Shown piece by piece: positions 26,708 through 35,437 of a DNA stretch of 64,000 nucleotides; position 1 is the first letter of the stretch; every line of letters begins with the position of its first letter. The notes under the pieces were generated by a model. The model saw only the letters and a program-made list of their open reading frames with translations, did not search any database and was not told the DNA's origin. The translations under genes were made by a program, and so were the position numbers. The stretch spans positions 1 through 64,000 of the forward strand of contig JALWSS010000086.1 in the NCBI GenBank assembly GCA_026993525.1. The letters are read 5' to 3'. Source of the stretch: Saprospiraceae bacterium. Lineage in GTDB: Bacteria > Bacteroidota > Bacteroidia > Chitinophagales > Saprospiraceae.

Positions 26708-27547
26708 ATGAACTCTGATTGGTCGATAAGGGAAATTGATTTAATAATATCAGATTATTTCCGAATGCTGAGTTTGGAAATAAATGGGATTCCATTTAAT
26801 AAATCAGAATTTAGGAAAAAATTGCTACCCCACTTAAATAATCGCAGTGAGGCGTCAATTGAATATAAACACCAAAATATTAGTGCAGTTTTGTTAAAAT
26901 ACAAGATGCCTTATATTGTTGGTTATAAGCCCAGGTTAAACTATCAAGCACTTTTAGAAGAAAGGGTTGTAGATTTTTTGATGAGTGATAAAGGGTTGAT
27001 TGGATTGTTTGATGTATTTACAAGTGAAGGAGTGATAAGAGAGCCTAGAAAAGTTGACTTTTCAACGTTGCTTGTAGAAGCGCCAAAAAATATGATAATT
27101 AAAGAACCTAATGTAGAGTATGAAGTTAAATTGAAGACTCCAAATTATATTGAAATTGAACAGAATAATCGAAAGTTGGGAGAGTTAGGTGAGGAGTTAG
27201 TGATTGAATATGAGCGATGGCGACTAATAGATATAGGGAGAGAGTCTTATGCGGAACAAGTTGAGTGGGTATCTAAGGATTTGGGCGATGGGGCAGGTTT
27301 TGATGTTCTTTCTAAGAATAAAGACGGGAGTGATAGGTATATTGAAGTTAAGACAACCAAGTTGGGCGAGTTGACACCTTTTTATTTTTCAAAAAATGAA
27401 TTAAAATTTAGTCGTAAGAAATCGACAAGATATTTTTTGTATAGGGTGTTTAGGTTCAATCAACATCCAAATGTTTTTATAAAAAATGGTAGTTTTGATG
27501 AGGTTTGCACTTATGAGCCTGTCAGTTTTATAGGTATAATAAGGTGA
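26708..27547 (+). CDS. DUF3883-domain protein, PD-(D/E)xK nuclease-like
   Basis: 279 residues. The C-terminal half, GAGFDVLSKNKDG...RYIEVKTTKLG, is the DUF3883 signature and fits a PD-(D/E)xK-type core (D, then ExK in IEVKTT). The N-terminal half (IREIDLIISDYFRMLSLEIN) resembles a helical domain found in several restriction-associated proteins. DUF3883 domains occur in restriction and other defence loci, so a DNA-directed defence role is plausible but unproven. It is strongly AT-rich compared with neighbours and sits just after the AbiE module. No methyltransferase or helicase partner is nearby. Confidence 0.65.
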   Translation: MNSDWSIREIDLIISDYFRMLSLEINGIPFNKSEFRKKLLPHLNNRSEASIEYKHQNISAVLLKYKMPYIVGYKPRLNYQALLEERVVDFLMSDKGLIGLFDVFTSEGVIREPRKVDFSTLLVEAPKNMIIKEPNVEYEVKLKTPNYIEIEQNNRKLGELGEELVIEYERWRLIDIGRESYAEQVEWVSKDLGDGAGFDVLSKNKDGSDRYIEVKTTKLGELTPFYFSKNELKFSRKKSTRYFLYRVFRFNQHPNVFIKNGSFDEVCTYEPVSFIGIIR

Positions 27548-27741
27548 TTAATGTAAAAAAATCAAGGCGTTTAGTGTTCTATTAGTCTGTTTGATAAAGT
27601 TGTAAAAGCCAATTTCAGTTCGTTTTCACCGCTAATCCTATTTTCAACTCACTACCAAAAAAAACTTTCAAATCCGCACCAGCCCGTCGCAAGCATACAG
27701 CCCATCGTCACTTACTGACCTGATGCAATTTTCCAATTCCT

Positions 27742-28434
27742 CTACCTTTTATCTTTACACACCCACTCCCCAAAATCCTCCACAACCAGCAGGCTATTGC
27801 CGGAGTAGTGTTTCCGTTCGTCCATGCGGGCGTGGTGGAGGTCCATGATGTCAGTGCGTTTTTTCAGGAAGCCGTGGAGGGTGCGCATCACTTTGAAAAA
27901 GCGTTCGGTGTCGTTGGTTTTGGGAGGGTTTCGGCTGCCCAGTTTTTCCATCAGGGTTTTAAATTTTTCGAAGTTGTAGGGGGCGTAGGTATCGGGGTAG
28001 CGGAAGGTGAGGTACCATGAGATGATCTGGTATTCGTCGTCGTGGTAGTGGGTGTTCAGTTTGGAGGCTTTGTGTTTTTCCCGGTATTCGGTAAGCAGTT
28101 CGTCGCAGTGGAAGAGGAAGCGGCCGATGCGGCCTTCCACGCCTTTGTTTTCGTCGAAGAGGTCTTTGAACATGTAGCGGACGAACTCCGGATTGAGGTC
28201 TATGAAATGGAGCATGGCGGTTTTGGGTTCGTAGTGTTCCCGTTTCCAGATGCGGCGGGAGTGGGAGTTGTCCAGGCAGGCGTCGAACATGGCTTTGAAG
28301 TCCGGGGCGTCGGGGTCCCAGTTTTCCTGAAAGGTCTTTTGGGACTCCCACTTCCAGTAGGGGTAGTGGTTGGGGTTGGCTTTCAGAAATTCCAGGTATC
28401 CATCCAGGTAGCTGTTCAGTTTTTGCAGGTTCAT
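27742..28434 (-). CDS. Orphan protein resembling the N-terminal domain of McrB-like AAA+ proteins
   Basis: 230 residues from ATG 28434 (the tracked start is a TTG). It is rich in aromatic and charged residues with no signal peptide or membrane segment. YHDDEYQIISWYLTFRYPDTYAPYNFEKF resembles the segment in N-terminal domains of McrB/MoxR-like restriction ATPases where a pattern like ISxYLxxxYPxxY occurs. There is no AAA+ motor here. It could be a stand-alone homologue or a remnant. The base composition matches the host better than the AbiE/DUF3883 genes. The family call is tentative. Confidence 0.4.
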   Translation of the reverse strand: MNLQKLNSYLDGYLEFLKANPNHYPYWKWESQKTFQENWDPDAPDFKAMFDACLDNSHSRRIWKREHYEPKTAMLHFIDLNPEFVRYMFKDLFDENKGVEGRIGRFLFHCDELLTEYREKHKASKLNTHYHDDEYQIISWYLTFRYPDTYAPYNFEKFKTLMEKLGSRNPPKTNDTERFFKVMRTLHGFLKKRTDIMDLHHARMDERKHYSGNSLLVVEDFGEWVCKDKR

Positions 28435-28530
28435 ACGGTGATGAAAAATTATTGGCGAATGTGCATGCAAAGCACCATTAGCATTTATTATTGCCGGCAG
28501 GAGTGTGTGTCGGGAGCTTACTGGCCCGTT

Positions 28531-28562
28531 CCTCTAAACCCCTCTAAACCTCTCTAAACCCA
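28531..28562. repeat. CCTCTAAAC tandem tract
   Basis: Three to four imperfect copies of cctctaaacc directly before the metallophosphoesterase gene. Same family as 23791-23825. Confidence 0.75.
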
Positions 28563-28574
28563 AACCCTTCTCCG

Positions 28575-29306
28575 ATGAAGATCATCCAGCTTACCGACAT
28601 TCATTTGCCCGAAGGGGGCGAAGATACCATGGGAATAGACATCCGGGCGAATTTCAACGCCGTTCTGACGGCCATCGAGGAGGAGCGGCCCGACCACCTG
28701 GTGCTGACGGGCGATCTTTGCTTCCACGCCGGGTCCCGCCGGGTTTACGAAGTGACCAAGTTGAAGCTGGACAAGCTGGACATCTCCTACTCCCTGCTCA
28801 GCGGTAACCACGACGACCCCGAAGTTTTGGCGGATGTTTTCAACATCGGACACCTGCTGGTGGGTGAGGAGCTGTTTTACAAACGGAAGCTGGGCCACAG
28901 AACGGCCCTTTTTCTGGAGACTTCCCGGGGCTATGTTTCCGATCGGCAACTGGCCTGGCTCGATCAAGAGTTGTCTCACCTCCGGGGTCCGGCACTGGTA
29001 TTCATGCACCACCCGCCGCTGACGGCCGGCGTGCCCCACATGGACAACAAATACGCCCTTCAGAACATGGAGGAAGTGCAACAGTTGTTCTTTACCCATC
29101 CCGCCCTGGTCACGGTGTTCTGCGGCCATTACCACGTGGAAAAGACCCTCTGCCTCAACAACCTGGTGGTGCACATTACTCCCAGCGTTTATTTTCAGAT
29201 TGATTGGCGGGTGGCTTCTTTCCGGATTGACCACGCCCGGCCTGCCTACCGGGTCATCGAGCTGGTGAAGGATGGGGGATTGAGGAGCAGCGTTGTATAT
29301 GTTTAG
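28575..29306 (+). CDS. Calcineurin-like metallophosphoesterase (CpdA-like)
   Basis: 243 residues with the full dimetal motif set: DIHLP, GDLCFH, GNHDD, MHHPP and GHYH. The compact length and order resemble class III cyclic-nucleotide phosphodiesterases such as CpdA, which hydrolyse cAMP, but family members act on various phosphoesters. It is cytosolic, with no signal peptide. The stop codon lies inside a TTTAGGG tract. The C-terminus IDWRVASFRIDHA is the usual family tail. Confidence 0.8.
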   Translation: MKIIQLTDIHLPEGGEDTMGIDIRANFNAVLTAIEEERPDHLVLTGDLCFHAGSRRVYEVTKLKLDKLDISYSLLSGNHDDPEVLADVFNIGHLLVGEELFYKRKLGHRTALFLETSRGYVSDRQLAWLDQELSHLRGPALVFMHHPPLTAGVPHMDNKYALQNMEEVQQLFFTHPALVTVFCGHYHVEKTLCLNNLVVHITPSVYFQIDWRVASFRIDHARPAYRVIELVKDGGLRSSVVYV

Positions 29307-29340
29307 GGTTTAGGGTTTAGGGTGTAGAGTGTAGGGTTTG
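29302..29340. repeat. TTTAGGG heptamer tract
   Basis: Three perfect TTTAGGG units followed by variants (tgtagag, tgtaggg), overlapping the phosphoesterase stop codon. Confidence 0.85.
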
Positions 29341-29703
29341 GAAGCGCTACTCTGTTCAACTCTGTGCAGCCACTCTGTTTTACGGTGTGGTTTTGAAAGA
29401 GTAGGGAGTAGAGAGTAGAGGGGGCAGCCTGGCCAACCCAATCGATTTTGTAGCTCATCATCTCCAATAATGTCGAAGTTTCAGGGCGATTTGGGAGCGA
29501 TACTATGGCTTTGGGCCTTGGCTCCAACCCATTTGCAGGCTGTCATTCAACATCTCTCAACATCTCTCAACACCTCTGAACCTCTCTTAACCATCTGAAC
29601 CACAAAAGCCCGCTCAGAAAACAACATTTTGTTAGTTGCTCATTTTCGTCCCTTCGTAAAATGCTATTTTGCAGCCCCTTGCCCAACACCAAACTGATTG
29701 TCC
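29307..29703. other. Repeat-rich spacer before the aminotransferase
   Basis: No gene. Contents are the G-rich heptamer tract at its start and, at 29546-29592, a C/T-rich tract of catctctcaa units (caacatctctcaacacctctgaacc) before the next gene, so again a purine-rich tract after a stop and a pyrimidine-rich tract before a start. A TATTTTGC near 29664 may be a weak promoter. Confidence 0.55.
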
Positions 29704-30858
29704 ATGCTGCACTTACACTCAAAGCTCCCCAATACCGGAACGACCATCTTTTCTGTGATGACGGCCCTGGCCAACAAGCACGGGGCCATCAACCTTTCCC
29801 AGGGTTTCCCGGATTTTGACTGCGACCAGGCGCTCAAATCCCTCGTGACCAAATACATGCGCAAAGGCAAGAACCAATACGCTCCCATGCCGGGAGTGCG
29901 GGAGTTGCGGCAGGTCATTGCGAAGAAAATGCAAAAGAGCTACGGAATGGAGCTGGACCCCGACGCCGAGATCACCGTCACGGCCGGTGCCACGGAGGCC
30001 CTGTTCAGTGCCATCACGGCCCTGGTACGCCCCGACGACGAGGTCATCCTCATAGAGCCGGCTTACGACTGCTACCGGCCGGCCGTGGAGGTCAACAGCG
30101 GCATTGCGGTGACCTACGAGCTGCAGGCGCCGGATTACAAGGTGAACTGGAAACTGCTGGAAAGGCTGATCTCCTGGCGCACCCGCCTCATCGTCGTCAA
30201 CACGCCGCACAACCCCACGGGCAAGGTGCTCCGGCAGGCGGACTGGCAGCAGCTCCAGAAAATTGCCGAAGACCGGGACATCCTCGTTTTGAGCGATGAA
30301 GCTTACGAGCACCTCACCTTCGACGGCCTGCAACACCAGAGCATGCTGCGCTTTCCGGAGGTGTACAAAAGGGGGCTGGCGGTATTTTCCTTCGGCAAAA
30401 CCATTCACGCCACGGGCTGGAAACTGGGCTGCTGCATCGCCCCGCCACAGCTGACCCGGGAGTTCCGCAAGGTGCACCAGTACAATGTGTTCAGCGTTGC
30501 CACCCCCATGCAATATGCGCTGGCCGACTTTTTTGCCGACGAGGAAAACTACACGCACCTGCCCGCCTTCTTTCAGGAAAAAAGGGATTTCTTCCTTCGG
30601 CAAATGGAGGGGGTGCCCCTGAAGCCCCTGAGGAGCGAGGGCACCTACTTTCAGTTGTTCGACTATTCGGGCTTCAGTGGTATGCGAGACCTCGATTTTG
30701 CAAAGTGGCTCACCACCGAAGCCGGGGTGGCAGCCATTCCGGTGTCGGCCTTTTACGCTTCCGGCAGGGACGAAAAAGTCGTGCGTTTTTGTTTTGCGAA
30801 GCGAGAACAAACCCTGAAAAAAGCCGCAGAAAAACTGCACAAGCTGGACGACCTGTGA
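29704..30858 (+). CDS. PLP-dependent class I aminotransferase, methionine/kynurenine type
   Basis: 384 residues from ATG 29704. NLSQGFPDFDCDQAL and NQYAPMPGVRELR at the N-terminus, NTPHNPTGKV, SDEAYEHLTFDG and the PLP Lys232 in FSFGKTIHATGWKLG match the YbdL/methionine aminotransferase (and kynurenine aminotransferase-like) subgroup of fold type I. It likely transaminates methionine or aromatic amino acids, as in methionine salvage. It overlaps the DUF4112 gene by 4 bp (GTGA). Confidence 0.85.
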   Translation: MLHLHSKLPNTGTTIFSVMTALANKHGAINLSQGFPDFDCDQALKSLVTKYMRKGKNQYAPMPGVRELRQVIAKKMQKSYGMELDPDAEITVTAGATEALFSAITALVRPDDEVILIEPAYDCYRPAVEVNSGIAVTYELQAPDYKVNWKLLERLISWRTRLIVVNTPHNPTGKVLRQADWQQLQKIAEDRDILVLSDEAYEHLTFDGLQHQSMLRFPEVYKRGLAVFSFGKTIHATGWKLGCCIAPPQLTREFRKVHQYNVFSVATPMQYALADFFADEENYTHLPAFFQEKRDFFLRQMEGVPLKPLRSEGTYFQLFDYSGFSGMRDLDFAKWLTTEAGVAAIPVSAFYASGRDEKVVRFCFAKREQTLKKAAEKLHKLDDL

Positions 30859-31325
30859 GCAAACCGGAACCCATACCGCAAGTGCCGCCGGAGCTGGAAT
30901 ACCTGGACAAGGCCACCCGCTGGCTCGATACCCGCTTTCGCATTCCCGGAACCAACATCCGTTTCGGCTTCGATGTCCTGCTGGGGCTGATTCCCGGTGC
31001 GGGTGATGCCATCAGCTTGCTGTTGTCGGGGGGGCTGGTCGTCGTCATGGCAAGGCATGGTGCCAGCTTCGGGGTGCTGGTAAGGATGCTTTTCAACATC
31101 CTGTTGGATGCGCTGTTGGGAACCATCCCCATTGCCGGCGATGTGTTCGATGTGTTTTACAAAGCCAACCGGAAAAACCTGCGCCTGCTGGTGGAGCATT
31201 ACGAGGCGGGCAGAGCCAGGAGCAACCTCTTTGTGATGGTTTTGCTGCTATTTGTTGTCGTGCTGCTGCTGTTTGGTATGGTTTTATTTCTAATATGGCA
31301 GTTGTTTCAGCTTTTGTTCTCCTGA
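30855..31325 (+). CDS. DUF4112 membrane protein
   Basis: 156 residues from the GTG that overlaps the aminotransferase stop. The tracked upstream start runs through that gene and is not credible. LDTRFRIPGTNIRFGFDVLLGLIPGAGDA is the DUF4112 signature, with a repeated LLGTIPIAGDVFDVFYKANRKN. Two short hydrophobic segments and a strong C-terminal membrane anchor (VMVLLLFVVVLLLFGMVLFL) follow. Function unknown. The translational coupling to an aminotransferase is probably only positional. Confidence 0.75.
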   Translation: MSKPEPIPQVPPELEYLDKATRWLDTRFRIPGTNIRFGFDVLLGLIPGAGDAISLLLSGGLVVVMARHGASFGVLVRMLFNILLDALLGTIPIAGDVFDVFYKANRKNLRLLVEHYEAGRARSNLFVMVLLLFVVVLLLFGMVLFLIWQLFQLLFS

Positions 31326-31433
31326 CTACCTATCTTGATAACCCTTTCAGTCTCCAACGTCGTCGGTCTTAAAATGGACAAATGCCAAACCTCACCGGGG
31401 GCATTGGCGTTTCAAGACACAGGAATTATATAC

Positions 31434-32549
31434 GTGAAAAAATACCTCTACATACTTTTCAGTGTTTTCGTTGTCAGCTCCCTGTCCGGACAAACGGCGC
31501 CGGGCGTGGAGGGCGAGAACATCGTTCCCAATCCGTCATTCGAGTTGTACGCTTCGCCGCCCATCGGCTGGTTTTACAAGGGCGACCACTACACCACGGT
31601 GATGAAGTACTGGTCGTCGGCCTCCAACGCCTCGCCGGATGTGTACGGACCCCGTGTGCGGGTGCCTTCGCACTGGACGGCCAAGGGTTTTGGCAAGCAA
31701 GCACCCCATTCCGGTTCCACCATGTCGGGCATCACCGTTTATGGCTGCACGGAAGGCAAGCCGCATTGCCGGGAGTACATCCAGATACAGCTCAGCGAAC
31801 CGCTGGTGGTGGGGCAGGACTACTACTGCGAGCTGTGGGTAGCCCCGCTCAGCAAAGGTCTTCGGGTGAACAACATCGGCTTTCATTTCAGCATGGAGCA
31901 GTACCGGGAGATTACCGACGGCCTGCTGAATCTGGAACCGCAGTTGTACGCCGATGAGGTGCTGGATCCTGACAATGGAAAATGGATGCGCTTTGGCGGC
32001 CGCTTCAAAGCGGAAACGGAGGCGGAGTATTTACTCATCGGAAATTTCTTCCACGACAGCCTGACCACCATCAAACCGGCCCTGGAAAGCACCCTGCCCT
32101 TCGGCTATTACTACATTGACGATGTGATGGTGAAAAAGGTGCCCCCCATCCTTCCGGTGCCCGTTTATGATGATGACCTCCTTCGGGTAAAACTGGAGGC
32201 CGGCAAGGTGGTGCCACTGAAGGACATCTATTTCGAATACGACAAATGGGAGCTGATGCCCCGTTCGTATGTTGAGCTGAAAAAGCTGCTCAAGATCATG
32301 AGCCAGAACCCCCACATGGCCATAGAGATCTGCGGGCACACCGACAACACCGGCACCGATGACTACAACCTGGAGCTTTCGGAAAAAAGGGCGAAGGCTG
32401 TGGTCGAGTTTCTGACCAAAAACGGTATCAGCCCTTCCCGTACCAAATTCCGGGGCTGTGGCAGCAACCAACCCGTGGCGTCCAATGCCACCGCCGCCGG
32501 CCGCCAGATGAACCGCCGGGTGGAGTTCATTATTCTTCAGGTGGAGTGA
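31434..32549 (+). CDS. OmpA-family protein with N-terminal carbohydrate-binding-like region
   Basis: 371 residues from GTG 31434, chosen because it begins the signal peptide VKKYLYILFSVFVVSSLSGQ after an aggaat ribosome site. A beta-sandwich region (NIVPNPSFELYASPPIGWF) resembles the start of secreted modules that bind or decorate surfaces. The C-terminal OmpA domain (IYFEYDKWELMPRSY, IEICGHTDNTGTDDYN, NRRVEFIIL) anchors the protein to peptidoglycan. It is a second OmpA-type protein of the same plan as the one at 22690. Confidence 0.8.
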   Translation: MKKYLYILFSVFVVSSLSGQTAPGVEGENIVPNPSFELYASPPIGWFYKGDHYTTVMKYWSSASNASPDVYGPRVRVPSHWTAKGFGKQAPHSGSTMSGITVYGCTEGKPHCREYIQIQLSEPLVVGQDYYCELWVAPLSKGLRVNNIGFHFSMEQYREITDGLLNLEPQLYADEVLDPDNGKWMRFGGRFKAETEAEYLLIGNFFHDSLTTIKPALESTLPFGYYYIDDVMVKKVPPILPVPVYDDDLLRVKLEAGKVVPLKDIYFEYDKWELMPRSYVELKKLLKIMSQNPHMAIEICGHTDNTGTDDYNLELSEKRAKAVVEFLTKNGISPSRTKFRGCGSNQPVASNATAAGRQMNRRVEFIILQVE

Positions 32550-32620
32550 TTGGCAGTTATCAGTTGGCAGTTATCAGTTGGTCCCGGAGCTGCGCCCGGG
32601 ATCAGTTGGCGGTTGGCTGA
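32550..32620. repeat. GGCAGTTATCAGTT tandem repeat with hairpin
   Basis: The 14-mer ggcagttatcagtt is repeated right after the OmpA stop, followed by TCCCGGagctgcgcCCGGGA, a stem that could end transcription, and another partial unit cagttggcggttgg. Confidence 0.7.
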
Positions 32621-32694
32621 TTCTATCATTTCGGGGCGGGTTTAAACAAAAGTTCCTTCGGTGAATTATTATCACTGCGGGCTGCAATTGCGCT

Positions 32695-32702
32695 TACCTT
32701 TG
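32695..32702 (+). promoter_or_regulatory. -7 promoter box for the redoxin gene
   Basis: TACCTTTG followed by CGGCCGC, 31 bases before ATG 32733. Confidence 0.55.
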
Positions 32703-32732
32703 CGGCCGCTTTACCAAAAAAATAGCTTCAGA

Positions 32733-33293
32733 ATGGCGTTTACAGAATCTACGATGTTGCCCTTAGGCACCAGGGCTCCGGATTTTGAGCTGCCGGATAC
32801 GGTGTCCGGAAAGAACTATACTTTGAAAGAACTTGCCGATGGCAAAAAGGCCACGGTGGTGATGTTCCTATGCAACCACTGTCCGTACGTGGTCCACGTC
32901 AACCCTGAGATTGTGCGCCTGGCGAATGATTACAGCCGGAAGGGCGTGGCATTTGTCGGCATCAGTTCCAACGATGTGGAAAACTACCCCGACGATGCAC
33001 CGGACAAGATGAAAGTGGTGGCTGAGCAGGTGGGGTACTCCTTTCCGTACCTCTACGACGAGACCCAGGAGGTGGCCCGCGCCTACGATGCGGCCTGCAC
33101 TCCGGATTTCTACGTTTTCGACGGGCAACTGAAGCTCGTTTACCGAGGGCGTTTGGATGATTCACGGCCCGGCAACGGCAAGCCGCTCACCGGTAAAGAC
33201 CTGCGGGCTGCCCTGGATGCCGTGCTGGAAGGCAGGGAAGTGGACCCGGTTCAATACCCCAGCGGTGGTTGTAACATCAAGTGGAAGCAATAG
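32733..33293 (+). CDS. Thioredoxin-fold redoxin (AhpC/TSA-like)
   Basis: 186 residues from ATG 32733. Thioredoxin-like fold of the thioredoxin-family/peroxiredoxin-like group: GTRAPDFELPDTVSGK, an active site CNHCPYV (CxxC) following VVMFL, VAFVGISSNDVENYP and PDFYVFD with the preceding cis-Pro-like TP. No signal peptide, so cytosolic. The CxxC motif suggests disulfide exchange rather than a classical peroxiredoxin. The physiological partner is unknown. Confidence 0.8.
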   Translation: MAFTESTMLPLGTRAPDFELPDTVSGKNYTLKELADGKKATVVMFLCNHCPYVVHVNPEIVRLANDYSRKGVAFVGISSNDVENYPDDAPDKMKVVAEQVGYSFPYLYDETQEVARAYDAACTPDFYVFDGQLKLVYRGRLDDSRPGNGKPLTGKDLRAALDAVLEGREVDPVQYPSGGCNIKWKQ

Positions 33294-33384
33294 GCTTTCC
33301 GCAACGGGCATGAAATGAAATAGACCTGTGTCCGTTTAGCCAGGGCCAATCGTTTCCAATTACACCCGATAAAGATCCTCGTTG

Positions 33385-34158
33385 ATGAAGACCAATAAGT
33401 TGTTCAATCTGTTTTTCCTGGTGCTGCTGGTAGCATTTACAGCCGGTTGCGGAACGGCCAAAAAAGCCAGGACCGGCAAGCTGAAAGCGCGCCCCACCGA
33501 GGTGATCATGGAAAAACTGATCAAACAGCAACTGGACGTACAGTCACTGGATGCCAAAGCCCGGGTGGCGTACAGCGATGATTACGGGAAGGTGTCGTTC
33601 GTGACCTACCTGAGGATGAAAAAGGACAGCGCCATCTGGATGAGCTTTAAAAAGTTCAGTATCGAGGCGGTGCGGGTGCTCATACGCCCCGATTCGGTTT
33701 TCATCATTGACCGGTTGAACGGGGAATACGCGGCCGAGCCACTGACGTACCTGACACAGCGCTACAGCGTGCCGGTGGGTTTTAAGGGCTTGCAGGCACT
33801 GCTGCTGGGGAACCCGGTGTTCTTTTCACAACAAACGGAATCCAGGATTGAAGAAGGAAATTATGTGCTGGAGCAAAAGACGGACCGGATCACTGCCGAG
33901 TACTTCTTAGACGGCCTTTCCATGTTGCTGAGTCAATGGAATGTGCTGGACGGCCACACCCGCTCGTCCATCCGGGCAACCTTCGACGGGTATGAGCCGT
34001 TCAAAGGCAAGAAGAAATTTTCATATTTTCGTAGCTTTAATTTGAATCACCCTGATTTAGGTGGCAGTAAGGTGGAGATCACCTTTACCAGAGTTGAAAC
34101 AGATAAACCCGTAAAACTTCCTTTCTCAATACCATCCAGGTATGACCGGATCAACTGA
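33385..34158 (+). CDS. DUF4292 lipoprotein (LolB-like fold)
   Basis: 257 residues from ATG 33385. Lipoprotein signal LVLLVAFTAGC followed by a beta-rich body typical of DUF4292 (FVTYLRMKKDSAIWMSFKKF, IEAVRVLIRPDSVFIIDR), a Bacteroidota outer-membrane lipoprotein family with a LolA/LolB-like half-barrel. It may take part in lipoprotein or lipid transfer. It is the first gene of an operon with EnvC and HflX and overlaps the EnvC start by 17 bp. Confidence 0.75.
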   Translation: MKTNKLFNLFFLVLLVAFTAGCGTAKKARTGKLKARPTEVIMEKLIKQQLDVQSLDAKARVAYSDDYGKVSFVTYLRMKKDSAIWMSFKKFSIEAVRVLIRPDSVFIIDRLNGEYAAEPLTYLTQRYSVPVGFKGLQALLLGNPVFFSQQTESRIEEGNYVLEQKTDRITAEYFLDGLSMLLSQWNVLDGHTRSSIRATFDGYEPFKGKKKFSYFRSFNLNHPDLGGSKVEITFTRVETDKPVKLPFSIPSRYDRIN

Positions 34159-35410
34159 GCACCCGTCAAAGCCCTTTTTTCGCCTGAGCAATGTCAGGGG
34201 ATGGGTCATCTTGTTGGTCGCAACGCTTTTGCTCTCCACAGAAATCATCCTGATAGCACAGTCCAGTCAGCCCCTGACTCGAAAAGAGCTGGAAGAAAAA
34301 CGGAAACAACTGCAACAGGAAATCAGGCAAACCACCGCCATTCTCAACCAGATCAGCAAGAACCGGAAGGCGACATATTCCAGGTACCAGGCACTTCAGG
34401 AGCAGATCAAAAAGCGTCTGGAGTTGATTGGTATTCTGGAAGAGGAGGTGGATCACCTGAACCAAAGCATTGAAAGAACCGCCGGCGTTGTGGAAGCGCT
34501 GAACGGGGACATTGGCCGTCTGAAAGATGAGTATTCCGGAATGTTGCGGCACGCCTACCGGCAGCGGCTGACCAAGAGCAGGCCCTTGTTCCTGCTTTCT
34601 GCCAGCAGCTTCAACAATGCCTTTCAACGCTGGCAGTACCTTCGGCAATACGACCACTACCGCCAAAAACAAGCAAGGCTGATCATCGAGACGGAGAAGA
34701 CACTCAGAAGCAAGCTGTACATGCTGGAGCAGCGTAAATCCGACAAAGAGTTTCTGTTGGCTTCAGCACGGCGGCAGTCGGAATTGTTGTCCCTGGAGTT
34801 GCAGGCGAAAGATCGCATTCTTCAGGAACTGAAAAAAGACGAGCGCCACGCAGCGGCAGAATTGCGGAAGAAAGAAAGGGATGCAAAAAAACTGAACGCC
34901 GCCATCGAGAAGATCATCAAAGAGGAAATGGCACGCGACAGGACAGCCCTGGCAGCATCGGGCTCAACGCCCAATGCACCGGCAACGGCCTCTCTCTCGG
35001 ATAGTTTTGCCGACAACAAGGGCAAGCTGTCATGGCCGGTGCGAAAAGGCTTTCTGACCGGGCATTTCGGGGTGCAGCAACACCCCACCATAAAATCGGT
35101 GAAGATCTCCAACAACGGTGTTGACATCAGCACGGAAAAAGGAGAAAAGGTATATGCAGTGTTCAATGGCAAGGTGGTGAGTGTTCAGTACATCCCTGGC
35201 TTTCAGTACGTTGTGATCATCCAGCACGGGAAATACTACACCGTGTACGCAAAGCTCGGGGAAGTGTATGTCAAAAAAGATGAGGACGTAAAAACCAGGT
35301 CAACCATTGGTGTGGTGAACACCGATGCCATTGCAAATACCACCGAAATTCACTTTGAAGTGTGGAGGGACAAACAGCGCCTCGATCCGGAAAAGTGGAT
35401 ATCAAAATGA
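34142..35410 (+). CDS. envC: EnvC-like murein hydrolase activator (coiled coil plus M23)
   Basis: 422 residues. An N-terminal membrane/signal segment (VILLVATLLLSTEIILIAQ) is followed by a long coiled coil (~residues 50-270, KRKQLQQEIRQTTAILNQIS) and a C-terminal LytM/M23 domain (KGFLTGHFGVQQHPTIKSVKISNNGVDIS ... EIHFEVW). The usual first zinc His in the HxGxD motif is Asn here (NNGVD), as in EnvC-type factors that activate amidases instead of cutting murein. It probably controls cell-wall splitting at division. Middle gene of the DUF4292-EnvC-HflX operon. Confidence 0.8.
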   Translation: MTGSTEHPSKPFFRLSNVRGWVILLVATLLLSTEIILIAQSSQPLTRKELEEKRKQLQQEIRQTTAILNQISKNRKATYSRYQALQEQIKKRLELIGILEEEVDHLNQSIERTAGVVEALNGDIGRLKDEYSGMLRHAYRQRLTKSRPLFLLSASSFNNAFQRWQYLRQYDHYRQKQARLIIETEKTLRSKLYMLEQRKSDKEFLLASARRQSELLSLELQAKDRILQELKKDERHAAAELRKKERDAKKLNAAIEKIIKEEMARDRTALAASGSTPNAPATASLSDSFADNKGKLSWPVRKGFLTGHFGVQQHPTIKSVKISNNGVDISTEKGEKVYAVFNGKVVSVQYIPGFQYVVIIQHGKYYTVYAKLGEVYVKKDEDVKTRSTIGVVNTDAIANTTEIHFEVWRDKQRLDPEKWISK

Positions 35411-35437
35411 TGACTGGCAGCACCAGCGCAACCAAAG

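Noticed and set aside
23791-28562. CCTCTAAACC tracts considered as a CRISPR array
   Set aside because: Units are adjacent without spacers, too short, and no cas genes are present.
29302-29322. TTTAGGG x3 as a telomere-like end
   Set aside because: Internal to a bacterial chromosome segment, only three units, and one of several simple-repeat families here.
29719-30840. 373-residue minus-strand frame opposite the aminotransferase
   Set aside because: Shadow; the sense strand contains the PLP Lys and all fold-type I motifs.
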